From Pseudomonas allokribbensis (GTDB taxonomy: Bacteria > Pseudomonadota > Gammaproteobacteria > Pseudomonadales > Pseudomonadaceae): a stretch of DNA of 64,000 nucleotides. Of this stretch, positions 34,880-42,337 are shown piece after piece. Position numbers and translations under genes: made by a program. The stretch lies in the NCBI RefSeq assembly GCF_014863605.1, contig NZ_CP062252.1:1497001-1561000 (forward strand). The letters run 5' to 3'. Each line of letters begins with the position of its first letter. Position 1 is the stretch's first letter. The notes below the pieces were generated by a model. It was given only the letters and a program-made list of their open reading frames with translations. It was not told the DNA's origin and did no database searches.

Positions 34880-35035
34880 ATGCCTAACTCAAGAAACTCG
34901 AACTCGGGAAACTTCGCCAACGATCGAACCAAGGCGTCTGAAGCCGGTCGCAAAGGTGGGAAAACCACCACCACGACGGTCGACAAAGAGCCTAAAACCG
35001 ACATGGGCCGCAAGCCCGCTCAGAAATCGAAGTAG
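34880..35035 (+). CDS. KGG-repeat stress-induced small protein (YciG/GsiB-like)
   Basis: 51 residues, too short for most ORF callers. It begins MPNSRNSNSGNFANDRTKAS and contains one KGG block (EAGRKGGK), followed by a lysine- and threonine-rich tail ending AQKSK. Hydrophilic KGG proteins are general-stress proteins, commonly RpoS-controlled. AGAGGTAGAGA provides the ribosome site. It precedes the DUF4142 gene by 75 bases on the same strand. Confidence 0.85.
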   Translation: MPNSRNSNSGNFANDRTKASEAGRKGGKTTTTTVDKEPKTDMGRKPAQKSK

Positions 35036-35110
35036 TCGGCGAAGGTTGTTTTGATTGAGAGGCGGGGGCGAAAGCTCCCGCTTGAATTTCAAGAGAAGGA
35101 GGGCGCGACC

Positions 35111-35614
35111 ATGAACCGGATGGCCACCCGAGTACGCAACTTCAGTTTTGTCACCCTGCTGGGGCTGTGCGCCGGCAGTGCGTTCGCCCAGTCGCCCGCC
35201 GACTTCATCAACGAAGCTTCGGCCAAAGGCATGGCCGACATCGAGGCCAGTCGTCTGGCGCACCAGAAGTCCGAGTCCAAAGAGGTCAAGGACTACACCA
35301 TCGTGGTCATCAACGACCGCACCACCGCCAATCAGCATTTGGCAAAAATCGCCAAGAAGCTGGACTTGCCTGTCGCCCCCCGTGAAGAGGTCGCCGACAA
35401 GGCCAAGGCATTGATGCCGGAGGTGAAGGACGGCGCAACCTTCGATCAGGCCTACGCCGCCAGTCAGGTCAAAGCCACGGAAGAGGCGATCGAACAGATT
35501 CAGCAGGAAGCCCAGACCACCGACGTGCCAGAAATCAAAGCCTTCGCCAACGAGACCCTGCCGAAACTGCAAAATCACCTGCAAATGGCCCGGGCTCTAC
35601 AGGCCAGCCGCTGA
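35111..35614 (+). CDS. DUF4142 periplasmic protein
   Basis: 167 residues from the ATG at 35111 with AAGGAGGG upstream. A signal peptide ends AFAQS. The mature protein is helical: FINEASAKGMADIEASRLAH, KDYTIVVINDRTTANQHLAK and ATEEAIEQIQQEAQTTDVPE. This is the ferritin-like four-helix DUF4142 layout, often with stress genes. The KGG gene just upstream fits a stress setting. A strong terminator follows 20 bases after the stop. Confidence 0.87.
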   Translation: MNRMATRVRNFSFVTLLGLCAGSAFAQSPADFINEASAKGMADIEASRLAHQKSESKEVKDYTIVVINDRTTANQHLAKIAKKLDLPVAPREEVADKAKALMPEVKDGATFDQAYAASQVKATEEAIEQIQQEAQTTDVPEIKAFANETLPKLQNHLQMARALQASR

Positions 35615-35633
35615 TATCGGGTTAAACAAAAAG

Positions 35634-35655
35634 CGGCGCTCAGGCGCCGTTTTTT
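35634..35655 (+). terminator. intrinsic terminator after the DUF4142 gene
   Basis: Stem CGGCGC / GCGCCG with loop TCAG is followed by TTTTTT on the plus strand and preceded by a run of A, so it also serves the convergent iron-permease-family gene, which ends 5 bases away. Confidence 0.85.
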
Positions 35656-35659
35656 CTGC

Positions 35660-36070
35660 TCAGCATTCATTCAAGTCCTGCTTCGGTTTGCTCTTGTGGC
35701 CGAGCCCCTCAAGATCGAACACCTCACCTTCACCCATGGCGCGGTAGTGCCTGCGCAGAGCCTCCAGTTGCTTGAGGTCCAGCGACTCCAGCCCGAGCAT
35801 CGCGTTCTGCGCCTCCTTGTTCACCCGCAGCAACTCATCGAGTTTCAAATGCAGAATGTCGGTGTCGCGGTTCTGGGTGTTCTGGATCAGAAACACCATC
35901 AGAAACGTAATGATCGTGGTCGAGGTATTGATGATCAGTTGCCAGGTGTCATTGAAATGAAAAAACGGCCCGCTCAACCCCCACAACCCAATCAGAATCA
36001 AAGCCCCCATGAACGTCTTGGGGCTGCCGGCCCAGAGTGCCAGCGTTTGCGAAATCTTTGCGAATTTCAT
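35660..36070 (-). CDS. low-affinity iron permease family protein
   Basis: 136 residues. Two hydrophobic helices (FMGALILIGLWGLSGPFF and LIINTSTTIITFLMVFLIQN) are followed by NTQNRDTDILHLKLDELLRV, the signature of the FET4-related low-affinity iron permease family. The small bacterial members have not been shown to carry iron in general, so transport is uncertain. Monocistronic and convergent with the DUF4142 gene. Confidence 0.85.
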   Translation of the reverse strand: MKFAKISQTLALWAGSPKTFMGALILIGLWGLSGPFFHFNDTWQLIINTSTTIITFLMVFLIQNTQNRDTDILHLKLDELLRVNKEAQNAMLGLESLDLKQLEALRRHYRAMGEGEVFDLEGLGHKSKPKQDLNEC

Positions 36071-36284
36071 GGCTGTGTTCCTTGTAGGGGAGCGCTTGAA
36101 ATTCAGACATCGGGGTGGGTGTGAAAATTCTGCTTATCGATGCTTGTTGCCTCTGGGGATTGATTGTTCTGCATCACGGTTTTAGTGGAGAAACTTTCAT
36201 TGTGTTGGTTTGCGTCTAGGATCAGATGGCAGTCAATTTGCCAGTATGCGAGTACACGGATAGAAAATCAGTCAGAGGCCGCTC

Positions 36285-37370
36285 ATGGAATTCTTCGAAA
36301 AGTTAGCCAGTCTTGCCGCCAAAGTCCGGTTGCAGAGCGCTGCAATCCAGACAGAAGAAGCGACAAAAAACGCGTTTGTCATGCCTTTCATCAGTACCGT
36401 TCTGGGTTACGACGTGTTTGACCCGACAGAGGTGACTCCAGAGTTTGTCTGCGATGTCGGTACGAAGAAGGGCGAAAAAATTGATTACGCCATCATGAAA
36501 GAGGGTGAAGTGCAGATCCTCATTGAGTGCAAGAAAATCGGCGAGCCATTGCACATCAATCACGCCTCGCAGCTGTTTCGTTACTTCCACGTTACCAGCG
36601 CCCGAATTTCGATTCTCACCAACGGTCAGGTCTACAAGTTCTTCACTGACCTGGACGCGCCGAACAAAATGGATGAGAAACCATTCCTTGAACTGGATCT
36701 TCTGGATATCGATGAATATTCGGTGCCTGAACTCATCAAACTCACCAAGTCCGCGTTCGACGTCGATTCGATCATCAACGCGGCCGGTGAATTGAAGTAC
36801 GTCAGCCAGATCAAGAAAGTCATCGCATCGCAGGTCAGCAAACCGGATGACGACTTCGTCAAAGTGTTTGCTTCGCGAGTCTACGACGGAGTCATTACGC
36901 AAAAGGTGCGGGATCAGTTCCATGAACTGACGAAGAAAGCGGTTGTGCAGTTCCTCAACGATCAGATCAATGATCGCCTGAAGTCTGCAATGAGCGGTGC
37001 TATCCAGCCGGCGCTGGCTTCATTGCCGTCGGCTTCTGCGGGAACTGATCCCGTCGATACGCGGGATGAGTCGGACGATAAGGTTCTGACGACTCTGGAG
37101 GAGTTGGAGGGTTACCACATCGTTCGTGCATTGGTTCGATCCGTGGTCGATGCCAAGCGAATCGTTCAGCGCGATACACAGAGCTACTTCGGCATTCTGC
37201 TGGACGATAACAACCGCAAGCCGATTTGCCGTCTGCATTTCAACCGTTCGCAGAAGTACATCGGTATCTTCGATGAAGAGAAAAACGAAACGCGCCATCC
37301 GATTAACTCAGTCGATGACATCTACGAGTACTCGGATCATCTGAAAAAGACAGTTGGCTACTACGACTGA
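36285..37370 (+). CDS. orphan type I restriction-like nuclease (HsdR_N, PD-(D/E)XK)
   Basis: 361 residues. The N-terminal domain has E25 in TEEATKNAFVMPF, D67 in EKIDYAIM and E81-C-K83 in IECKK, then Q96 in SQLFRYF: the full PD-(D/E)XK array of HsdR N-terminal nucleases. No helicase or translocase domain follows, and there is no hsdM or hsdS nearby. The C-terminal 95 residues (YHIVRALVRSVVDAKRIVQR, then FGILLDDNNRKPICRLHFN) form a separate domain. Coding composition is less GC-rich than in flanking genes, which suggests acquisition. It could be a stand-alone defence or DNA-repair nuclease; that is inference. Confidence 0.8.
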   Translation: MEFFEKLASLAAKVRLQSAAIQTEEATKNAFVMPFISTVLGYDVFDPTEVTPEFVCDVGTKKGEKIDYAIMKEGEVQILIECKKIGEPLHINHASQLFRYFHVTSARISILTNGQVYKFFTDLDAPNKMDEKPFLELDLLDIDEYSVPELIKLTKSAFDVDSIINAAGELKYVSQIKKVIASQVSKPDDDFVKVFASRVYDGVITQKVRDQFHELTKKAVVQFLNDQINDRLKSAMSGAIQPALASLPSASAGTDPVDTRDESDDKVLTTLEELEGYHIVRALVRSVVDAKRIVQRDTQSYFGILLDDNNRKPICRLHFNRSQKYIGIFDEEKNETRHPINSVDDIYEYSDHLKKTVGYYD

Positions 37371-37371
37371 C

Positions 37372-37401
37372 AAAAAAACCGGCCCAAGTGGCCGGTTTTT
37401 T
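37372..37401. terminator. bidirectional terminator between nuclease and PixA-family gene
   Basis: Arms AAAAACCGGCC and GGCCGGTTTTT with loop CAAGT, flanked by A and T runs, lie just after the nuclease stop and 5 bases from the end of the convergent PixA-family gene. Confidence 0.88.
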
Positions 37402-37405
37402 ACGA

Positions 37406-37948
37406 CTAGTTCGTCACCTCTATATTTGCAGCCCACCTGAAATACCCCACGGCCTCACATTGCTGATTGACCAGCATGAAGTTCATTTCGAGTCTGGCCA
37501 TGCCCGATGCCTTGGTCGTGCACGCCCAGAAATGATCGTGGGCTTTCTGGCTAACGGGTTCGGTTGGAGCGCTGGGGTTGGGAGCGGGAATGGTGAGGTC
37601 CGGGTGAACTTCCAGGTGAAGCCCTGAAAGGACGTTGCTGGTATCGATTGTCATGTCGTAGACCACAACACTGTACTCGGCGATGAGGCTGACGGTTCTC
37701 CCGCGCAAATGAACAATACGACCAATGTCGATAGGTAAGGTTATATTGCTGTCATTTCTGGCTTTTTTTTGAGAGCTGTCATCTGTAGCAAAAAAGATGA
37801 ACCCATCGCTGATGCTTGTCGGTGAACTGGCATCCAGACTGGGGGCCGGATAGCGCGAGCGTATTGATTCGGCATCGACGATCAACAGAATGTTGTGCGC
37901 ATTCTCGGTGACGGAAGACGGTGAGGGGATCGGTTCGGAGGTCATCAT
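37406..37948 (-). CDS. AidA/PixA family inclusion-body protein, distal copy
   Basis: 180 residues. The family outline is seen in NILLIVDAESIRSRYPAPSL at the start, then IGRIVHLRGRTVSLIAEYSV, DHFWACTTKASGMARLEMNF and FMLVNQQCEAVGYFRWAANI at the end, parallel to the neighbouring copy. AidA/PixA proteins accumulate as cytoplasmic inclusions and are often controlled by quorum sensing or growth phase. It carries more serine, threonine and isoleucine than the neighbour and looks diverged. It lies 120 bases downstream of the first copy on the same strand. Confidence 0.8.
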   Translation of the reverse strand: MMTSEPIPSPSSVTENAHNILLIVDAESIRSRYPAPSLDASSPTSISDGFIFFATDDSSQKKARNDSNITLPIDIGRIVHLRGRTVSLIAEYSVVVYDMTIDTSNVLSGLHLEVHPDLTIPAPNPSAPTEPVSQKAHDHFWACTTKASGMARLEMNFMLVNQQCEAVGYFRWAANIEVTN

Positions 37949-38068
37949 GGATTCCTTTCATGATGTTGGCGCAAGACGCCAACCGCTTCGGCCGGCCGTG
38001 CATCCTGGTATGGCCGAGGCGGTAGCGAATCCGTCGGGCCCCTTGTCGCCAAGGAGCCCGAGGCAACG

Positions 38069-38572
38069 TCAGTTGTGAATGGAAATGAACGGATCCCACG
38101 AGCAGCAGCCGATGATCTGGCAGTTGCGGTCAACGATCAGGAAGTGGAAGTGATAGGTCACGCGACCGCACGAAAGGGTTTCCGACGACCAGTAGTGGTT
38201 ATCGACTTTCTGGCAGCTGGGCACCGATGGATTGCTGGTGTTTGGCACCGCAACACAGGCCGTAGCCTTGCGCGGCGAGGGTGGGGAGATCAGGTCGGCG
38301 CCCTGGTTGCCTATGAATTTGTAGAAGATCACGGCGGTTTCGAAGCTTTGCGACAGGCTGGTTTCACGCCAGCGAATCAAATCGCCGACCTGTGCCTTCA
38401 GGTCCAGTTCACCACCGGCCTGGCCGCTGACCACGTTGTCCTGGTTGGTGACCATGTACACATGATGCCAGTCGATCAGCGTCGGGTTCTTCGGGTCTTT
38501 GCTGATGCCGGGATACTTTTTCAGAATGGTTTCGGTGTCGATCGTGACCAGCACATCCGTGACTCGAGACAT
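38069..38572 (-). CDS. AidA/PixA family inclusion-body protein, proximal copy
   Basis: 167 residues with a strong AAGGAG ribosome site. Diagnostic features are DVLVTIDTETILKKYPGISK, the DWHHVYMVTNQ segment, VGDLIRWRETSLSQSFETAV, and the C-terminal YHFHFLIVDRNCQIIGCCSW. This is a typical AidA/PixA protein of soil and host-associated bacteria. The upstream region has a near-consensus sigma-70 promoter and a 5' leader hairpin, which predicts strong expression. A hairpin lacking a T-tract lies just after the stop (38037-38062). Confidence 0.87.
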   Translation of the reverse strand: MSRVTDVLVTIDTETILKKYPGISKDPKNPTLIDWHHVYMVTNQDNVVSGQAGGELDLKAQVGDLIRWRETSLSQSFETAVIFYKFIGNQGADLISPPSPRKATACVAVPNTSNPSVPSCQKVDNHYWSSETLSCGRVTYHFHFLIVDRNCQIIGCCSWDPFISIHN

Positions 38573-38598
38573 GGTAAAGCTCCTTGTTCATAGTGATT

Positions 38599-38618
38599 GC
38601 CTGATGTTTTTTTCAGGC
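38599..38618 (-). promoter_or_regulatory. 5' leader hairpin before the PixA-family ribosome site
   Basis: GCCTGA and TCAGGC arms around an A-rich loop lie about 12-15 bases upstream of the AAGGAG site of the proximal PixA-family gene. It may stabilise the mRNA or tune translation of a highly made protein. Confidence 0.5.
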
Positions 38619-38749
38619 ACGACAACGTTGCTTGCCATTCGGCCGTTGCGAGCACACTACTGCCGGAACCCATCGGTCACGAGAGATGAGCGGACCTGCT
38701 CCCTGCAGGACAACTGATAGATCGGGTTCCTTCCGATTGCCGCAAATTG

Positions 38750-38777
38750 ACTATAGGCAGGTATTTTAGGCTGTCAA
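38750..38777 (-). promoter_or_regulatory. sigma-70 promoter for the PixA-family genes
   Basis: On the minus strand TTGACA, 16 bases and TATAGT form a near-consensus promoter about 180 bases upstream of the proximal gene, implying a leader of roughly 170 bases. The 372-base gap between this gene and tam otherwise contains only the leader hairpin and the tam ribosome site. Confidence 0.7.
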
Positions 38778-38944
38778 AATTGCGCTTAATCAGTTCGACG
38801 GACGGTCAACTGAGTGATAAGTCCCAGCGATTTGGCGATAAGCATCGAAACGCCGGACATGGTTTGCAATCTGTCGGTCTGGAGCTGAGTGCTGCCCAGC
38901 CTGTATCGTAAAGAACCGCTGGAATGCCCCGACAGGAGAACGCA

Positions 38945-39715
38945 ATGACCTGGTCCGCCAAGCAATACGTCGCTTTTGAAGATGAACGCACCCGCCCGGC
39001 CCGCGACTTGCTGGCGGCGATTCCCACGCCCGAGGCGCGCTCCGTGGTTGATATCGGGTGTGGCCCCGGCAACTCGACCGAGCTTCTGGTGGAGCGTTTT
39101 CCGGGGGCGAAAGTGCAGGGGCTCGACAGCTCGGCGGACATGATCGCCGCCGCGCGCAAGCGTCTGCCGCAGTTGCAGTTCGAGGTGGCGGACATTGATA
39201 AATGGGCCGATGAAGGGCCATTCGATGTGGTCTTCGCCAACGCGGTGTTGCAGTGGGTGCCGGATCACGCGACGTTGCTGCCGACGTTGGCAGGCAAGTT
39301 GGCGTCGGGTGGCAGTCTGGCGATCCAGATGCCGGACAACCTGAATGAGCCGTCTCACCGGTTGATGCGCGAAGTGGCCGCTAATGGACCGTGGGCCAGC
39401 AAACTGGCGGGTGCGGCGGGGCAACGGACCGAAATGGCGGATGCCAGTGCCTATTTCTCGATGCTGCGCCCGCATTGCGCGCGGGTCGATGTGTGGCGCA
39501 CCACGTATCACCATCAATTGGCGGGCGGGGCTTCAGGCGTCGTTGAATGGTTCAAGGGCAGCGGTTTGATTCCGTTCCTCAGTCCGCTGACGGAAACGGA
39601 GCGGGCGGATTATCTGGCGCAATATCTGGTGGAGGTTGCCAAGGCTTATCCGGCGTTGTCGGATGGTTCGGTGTTGTTGCCGTTCCCTCGGTTGTTCATT
39701 GTCGCCACACGTTGA
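38945..39715 (+). CDS. tam: trans-aconitate 2-methyltransferase
   Basis: 256 residues from the ATG at 38945 with CAGGAG upstream. It starts MTWSAKQYVAFEDERTRPAR, has the SAM loop SVVDIGCGPGNSTELLVERF, then VQGLDSSADMIAAARKRLPQ, FANAVLQWVPDH and the Tam-specific region QMPDNLNEPSHRLMREVA. The cytoplasmic enzyme methylates trans-aconitate, a by-product that inhibits aconitase. Length and motifs match E. coli Tam. It is convergent with another methyltransferase gene across a shared terminator. Confidence 0.9.
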   Translation: MTWSAKQYVAFEDERTRPARDLLAAIPTPEARSVVDIGCGPGNSTELLVERFPGAKVQGLDSSADMIAAARKRLPQLQFEVADIDKWADEGPFDVVFANAVLQWVPDHATLLPTLAGKLASGGSLAIQMPDNLNEPSHRLMREVAANGPWASKLAGAAGQRTEMADASAYFSMLRPHCARVDVWRTTYHHQLAGGASGVVEWFKGSGLIPFLSPLTETERADYLAQYLVEVAKAYPALSDGSVLLPFPRLFIVATR

Positions 39716-39720
39716 TACGA

Positions 39721-39752
39721 AAAAGGGCCGATTTGATCGGCCCTTTCTTTTT
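39721..39752. terminator. bidirectional terminator between tam and the next methyltransferase gene
   Basis: Arms AAAGGGCCGAT and ATCGGCCCTTT with loop TTG are followed by CTTTTT; the A-run on the other side lets it serve both convergent genes. Confidence 0.88.
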
Positions 39753-39755
39753 CGG

Positions 39756-40484
39756 TCAGCGCTGTACGGCGACCAGCATCATCATCGGCCGCTCGCGCTC
39801 TTCGGCGAGAGCCGGTTGCGCGGCCACTTCAGCATCGCTCGGGCCCCATTCATTGACGTGTTGAATGGTGAACCCGGCGCCAATCAACGCGTTGAGCAGC
39901 GTCCCGACCGTACGATGCTGCTTGATCACGCCGTCGGCCAGCCAGTTGGTCACCCGTTCGCCTTCCATCTGATAACTGTCCAGCGGCCAGCGCTTGTTGC
40001 CTTCGCCGTCGATCAGCCAGCCCGGATTGTGCGGCGCCATGAAGATCGGATGCTCGATGGAAAACACAAAATGTGCACCCGGTTTAAGCGCCGCATGCAG
40101 TTTGGCGAACAGACCCGAGAGATCTTTGATGTAGTGAAGGGCCAACGAGCTGTAGGCCAGATCGAAAGTGCACACAGGCAAGTCGAGGTGTTCCAGGTCG
40201 GCACGCTCGTAGCGGATGTTCGCGGCGGAGGTGGTTTCCTTCGCCCGTTCGAGCATTTTCTCCGAGACATCCAGCCCCAGTACCTCGGCTGCGCCCTGTT
40301 CACTGGCCCAGCGGCAGAACCAACCGTAGCCGCAGCCCAGATCCACCACCTGTAAACCGTGCAGGGGCGGTAACAAGGCTTTCAGCGCCGGCCATTCCGG
40401 TGCGGCATCGAGGCCGCCAATGGAGCGGTTCATCTGGCTGTAGCCCTGGAAAAATTCGGGGTCGTCGTAGATGTTCTGGGTCAT
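39756..40484 (-). CDS. class I SAM-dependent methyltransferase
   Basis: 242 residues. The SAM loop is LQVVDLGCGYGWFCRWASEQ, followed by VLGLDVSEKMLERAKE and FDLAYSSLALHYIKDLSGLF (Methyltransf_11/25 type). The substrate is unknown; UbiE-like and small-molecule methylases share this outline, and SIEHPIFMAPHNPGW is not in a family I can name. It is monocistronic. The next 280 bases upstream (40485-40763) hold no gene that I can support. Confidence 0.78.
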   Translation of the reverse strand: MTQNIYDDPEFFQGYSQMNRSIGGLDAAPEWPALKALLPPLHGLQVVDLGCGYGWFCRWASEQGAAEVLGLDVSEKMLERAKETTSAANIRYERADLEHLDLPVCTFDLAYSSLALHYIKDLSGLFAKLHAALKPGAHFVFSIEHPIFMAPHNPGWLIDGEGNKRWPLDSYQMEGERVTNWLADGVIKQHRTVGTLLNALIGAGFTIQHVNEWGPSDAEVAAQPALAEERERPMMMLVAVQR

Positions 40485-40732
40485 GGGTTTGCTGCTCTTT
40501 TGAATTTGATTTGGGTGGCTTGGGGGCCACGGTTTTGAATCCCTCGAAAGGTGATGGCGCGTATTCGTCGATGGCCGCGCAGGGGGAGGGTGGTGGGCGA
40601 TGGGGAAATGCTAGCGGGTCGTGGCGAGCGTGAGAACAGGCGGAGTGTTGGGGATCTGTAATCGCGGTTTTTCGATTCGGGATGTTTAAAGAGTGGGTTC
40701 CGTTTACTGAACCTTCCCACAAGGTTTTCAGG

Positions 40733-40761
40733 TTGTCCGTCGGAAGTGCGGGCTCTAGCCT
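40733..40761 (+). promoter_or_regulatory. tentative sigma-70 promoter for the DUF6124 leader
   Basis: TTGTCC and TAGCCT are separated by 17 bases and end 2 bases before the structured leader begins. Both boxes deviate from consensus. The placement, rather than the match, is the argument. Confidence 0.35.
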
Positions 40762-40763
40762 GT

Positions 40764-40976
40764 GTGGGTCGCTGATGAATTGGCGATCGGGATTGGAACC
40801 CCCGCGACTTCACTGAATGCAAAGCGCCGTTCATGACGTATGCTTGCGCACCTTGATGGTGTGCACTCTGTTATGGCGGCTGTGCGCGGGAGACTTCGAG
40901 TCTGTCGGGTTTTGCTCAGTGGCCCGGGTTCCAACCTGCGTACAGCTGCCACCCCTTCGCGTGGAACCGAATGGGT
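40764..40976 (+). ncRNA. highly structured 5' leader RNA upstream of the DUF6124 gene
   Basis: Five helices fit on the plus strand. An outer stem pairs GTG/GTCGC (40764-40772) with GCGAC/CAC (40804-40813). A hairpin follows at 40845-40865 (TGCGCACC-TTGAT-GGTGTGCA). A 16-bp stem pairs 40875-40890 with 40935-40950 with every base paired (13 Watson-Crick, 3 G-U), enclosing two hairpins (AGACT-TCG-AGTCT and CGGG...CCCG). A last hairpin lies at 40951-40976. It ends 31 bases before the DUF6124 start, which lacks a clear ribosome site. An in-frame coding extension to 40840 exists, but the pairing argues for RNA. I believe similar leaders recur in pseudomonads; this was not checked. Confidence 0.6.
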
Positions 40977-41007
40977 CAGCTCTAACCATCACACTGGGTA
41001 TCAAATC

Positions 41008-41376
41008 ATGTTCAAACCAACGCCGAATCCACCCGAAGTCGAAACCGATCCAACCTCCCCCTACACCTCAATCGACTCCAGAAAACTCAACGACGCCGCC
41101 AACCGCGCCCTCGATCACTACCTTTGCCCCGGCGCCCATGTCATGGGCACGATCAACCAACCCGACCCGATGTACTTCGCCAACCCGGCTTACGACACCG
41201 AATCCTTGCTGGCCAACGCCAGCGAATCACTGGGCTCGGCCAGCGAAATGCTCAACAACTTTGCCGCCACCCTTGACCCCGCCCACCGCAGAACCGCGAT
41301 AGGCATTGCGCAACTGGTGATGCTGGGTGAATTGGCGGTGAATCAGGCGCTGGATCATGTTGAGGTGAAGGACTGA
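41008..41376 (+). CDS. DUF6124 family small protein
   Basis: 122 residues from the ATG at 41008 (MFKPTPNPPEVETDPTSPYT). A proline-rich N terminus is followed by SRKLNDAANRALDHYLCPGA and a C-terminal helical block TESLLANASESLGSASEMLN with HRRTAIGIAQLVMLGELAVN. These small pseudomonad proteins (DUF6124/DUF3077-like) have no known function and usually occur as several paralogues per genome. An in-frame reading extends upstream to 40840, but that stretch is an RNA-like leader, so I keep the shorter protein. A terminator follows 24 bases later. Confidence 0.85.
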   Translation: MFKPTPNPPEVETDPTSPYTSIDSRKLNDAANRALDHYLCPGAHVMGTINQPDPMYFANPAYDTESLLANASESLGSASEMLNNFAATLDPAHRRTAIGIAQLVMLGELAVNQALDHVEVKD

Positions 41377-41400
41377 ATTACAGCTGTTCTGGCAGGCATA

Positions 41401-41430
41401 AAAAAACCGGTCATCGCGACCGGTTTTTTT
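41401..41430. terminator. bidirectional terminator between the DUF6124 gene and higA
   Basis: Arms AAAAAACCGGTC and GACCGGTTTTTT with loop ATCGC, flanked by A and T runs, separate the two convergent genes. Confidence 0.9.
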
Positions 41431-41456
41431 GTTTCCGTATCCCTGGATGTTTTCTG

Positions 41457-41816
41457 TCAAGAAACGCCTGAAAGCAAACTTTCATAAGGAATTCGCAATC
41501 CATCGTGCAGACGTTTAATCATCGACAGGCTCAGTTTTCGTTTGCGGTTCAGTACTTCTGACACGCGTCCGCTGGTGCCAATGAAAGGCTCCAGGTCACG
41601 AGGAGTCAGGCCTTGCTGTTCCATGCGAAATTTAATTGCCTCAATCGGATCAGACGGCGGTATTGGGTAATGTTCTTCTTCGTACTTCTCGATGAGTAGC
41701 ACGAGGATTTCCAGTTCATCACCTTCAGTCGAGCCGACTTCAGCTCCCCAGAGCTGTTCCACTCGTGTCAACGCCGCAGTCAGGTCTTCCGGGCTGCGAA
41801 TTGGCTTGATGTTCAT
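41457..41816 (-). CDS. higA: HigA-type antitoxin (XRE helix-turn-helix)
   Basis: 119 residues. The N-terminal half (TAALTRVEQLWGAEVGSTEG, then LLIEKYEEEHYPI) is the HigA extension, and the C-terminal half is an XRE domain (FRMEQQGLTPRDLEPFIGTS, then VSEVLNRKRKLSLSMIKRLH). It should neutralise the HigB RNase and repress the operon. Gene order is toxin first, as in other higBA loci, and the two reading frames overlap by one base. The shared operator is the palindrome upstream of higB. Confidence 0.88.
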   Translation of the reverse strand: MNIKPIRSPEDLTAALTRVEQLWGAEVGSTEGDELEILVLLIEKYEEEHYPIPPSDPIEAIKFRMEQQGLTPRDLEPFIGTSGRVSEVLNRKRKLSLSMIKRLHDGLRIPYESLLSGVS

Positions 41817-42118
41817 TACACGGTCTCCGCGTTGATCTGGTCATACTGGGCATGGGTGCCGACGAACCGGATGAAGCCAAGCTGCCGCTGGTAATCAATT
41901 GCCAGAATCACTCGATATTTATTGCCACCGATATTGAAGACAACCCTTGCACCCTTGAGGATGCTGGCTGTTCTGAGTTCGGCCTTGATCTCTTGTGGCG
42001 TGCGGTAGAGTGCCTTTTCCATATGGCGATACCATTCAACCAGCGGGGTCTGGGAATCAAAGTGAGCCGGATTGTTCTCCCAAAATTCCCGCAAGGTTGC
42101 TCTTGCAATTATCCGCAT
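41816..42118 (-). CDS. higB: HigB-type mRNA interferase toxin
   Basis: 100 residues. It has the HigB_toxin pattern: ATLREFWENNPAHFDSQTPL, EWYRHMEKALYRTPQEIKAE, ARVVFNIGGNKYRVILAIDY and the C-terminal FIRFVGTHAQYDQI. The histidine of GTHAQYD and the arginine in KYRV are family-conserved and catalytic in related RelE-fold enzymes. It cleaves mRNA, in related toxins on the ribosome. Its ribosome site GGAGG is partly inside a small hairpin CTCCC-AAAAC-GGGAG, which may limit translation. Confidence 0.88.
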   Translation of the reverse strand: MRIIARATLREFWENNPAHFDSQTPLVEWYRHMEKALYRTPQEIKAELRTASILKGARVVFNIGGNKYRVILAIDYQRQLGFIRFVGTHAQYDQINAETV

Positions 42119-42142
42119 CCATGCCTCCTCCCGTTTTGGGAG

Positions 42143-42177
42143 ATATTAGTCTTCGCCTAGCAGAGATGCAATCTCTG
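42143..42177 (-). promoter_or_regulatory. higBA promoter with palindromic operator
   Basis: A perfect palindrome CAGAGAT-GCA-ATCTCTG lies at 42161-42177. On the minus strand its centre supplies a -35-like TTGCAT, with TAATAT 17 bases downstream (42143-42148), 25-30 bases before higB. A repressor on the palindrome would block the -35, as expected for HigA autoregulation. Confidence 0.68.
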
Positions 42178-42300
42178 ATATCCATTGAGCAAAGCGGGTG
42201 AGTCGCTTTGTCGTAAGCGTAGGGGCCCACGTTGAAGCATGTGATCTGAATTATTTATCAAGGAGTGACGGCTTGGGGTTTCATCAAATGACGGACATTA

Positions 42301-42326
42301 AAAAACCGGTCATCAGGACCGGTTTC
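42301..42326 (-). terminator. intrinsic terminator downstream of hicB
   Basis: Stem AAACCGGTC / GACCGGTTT with loop ATCAG lies 12 bases after the hicB stop. On the minus strand it is followed by U-rich sequence. It is nearly the same sequence as the terminator after higA. Confidence 0.8.
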
Positions 42327-42337
42327 TCAATTCATCT

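Noticed and set aside
40840..41007. in-frame N-terminal extension of the DUF6124 protein
   Set aside because: The bases form a 16-bp perfect stem and several hairpins, and the protein would gain an odd R- and V-rich lead. RNA leader preferred.
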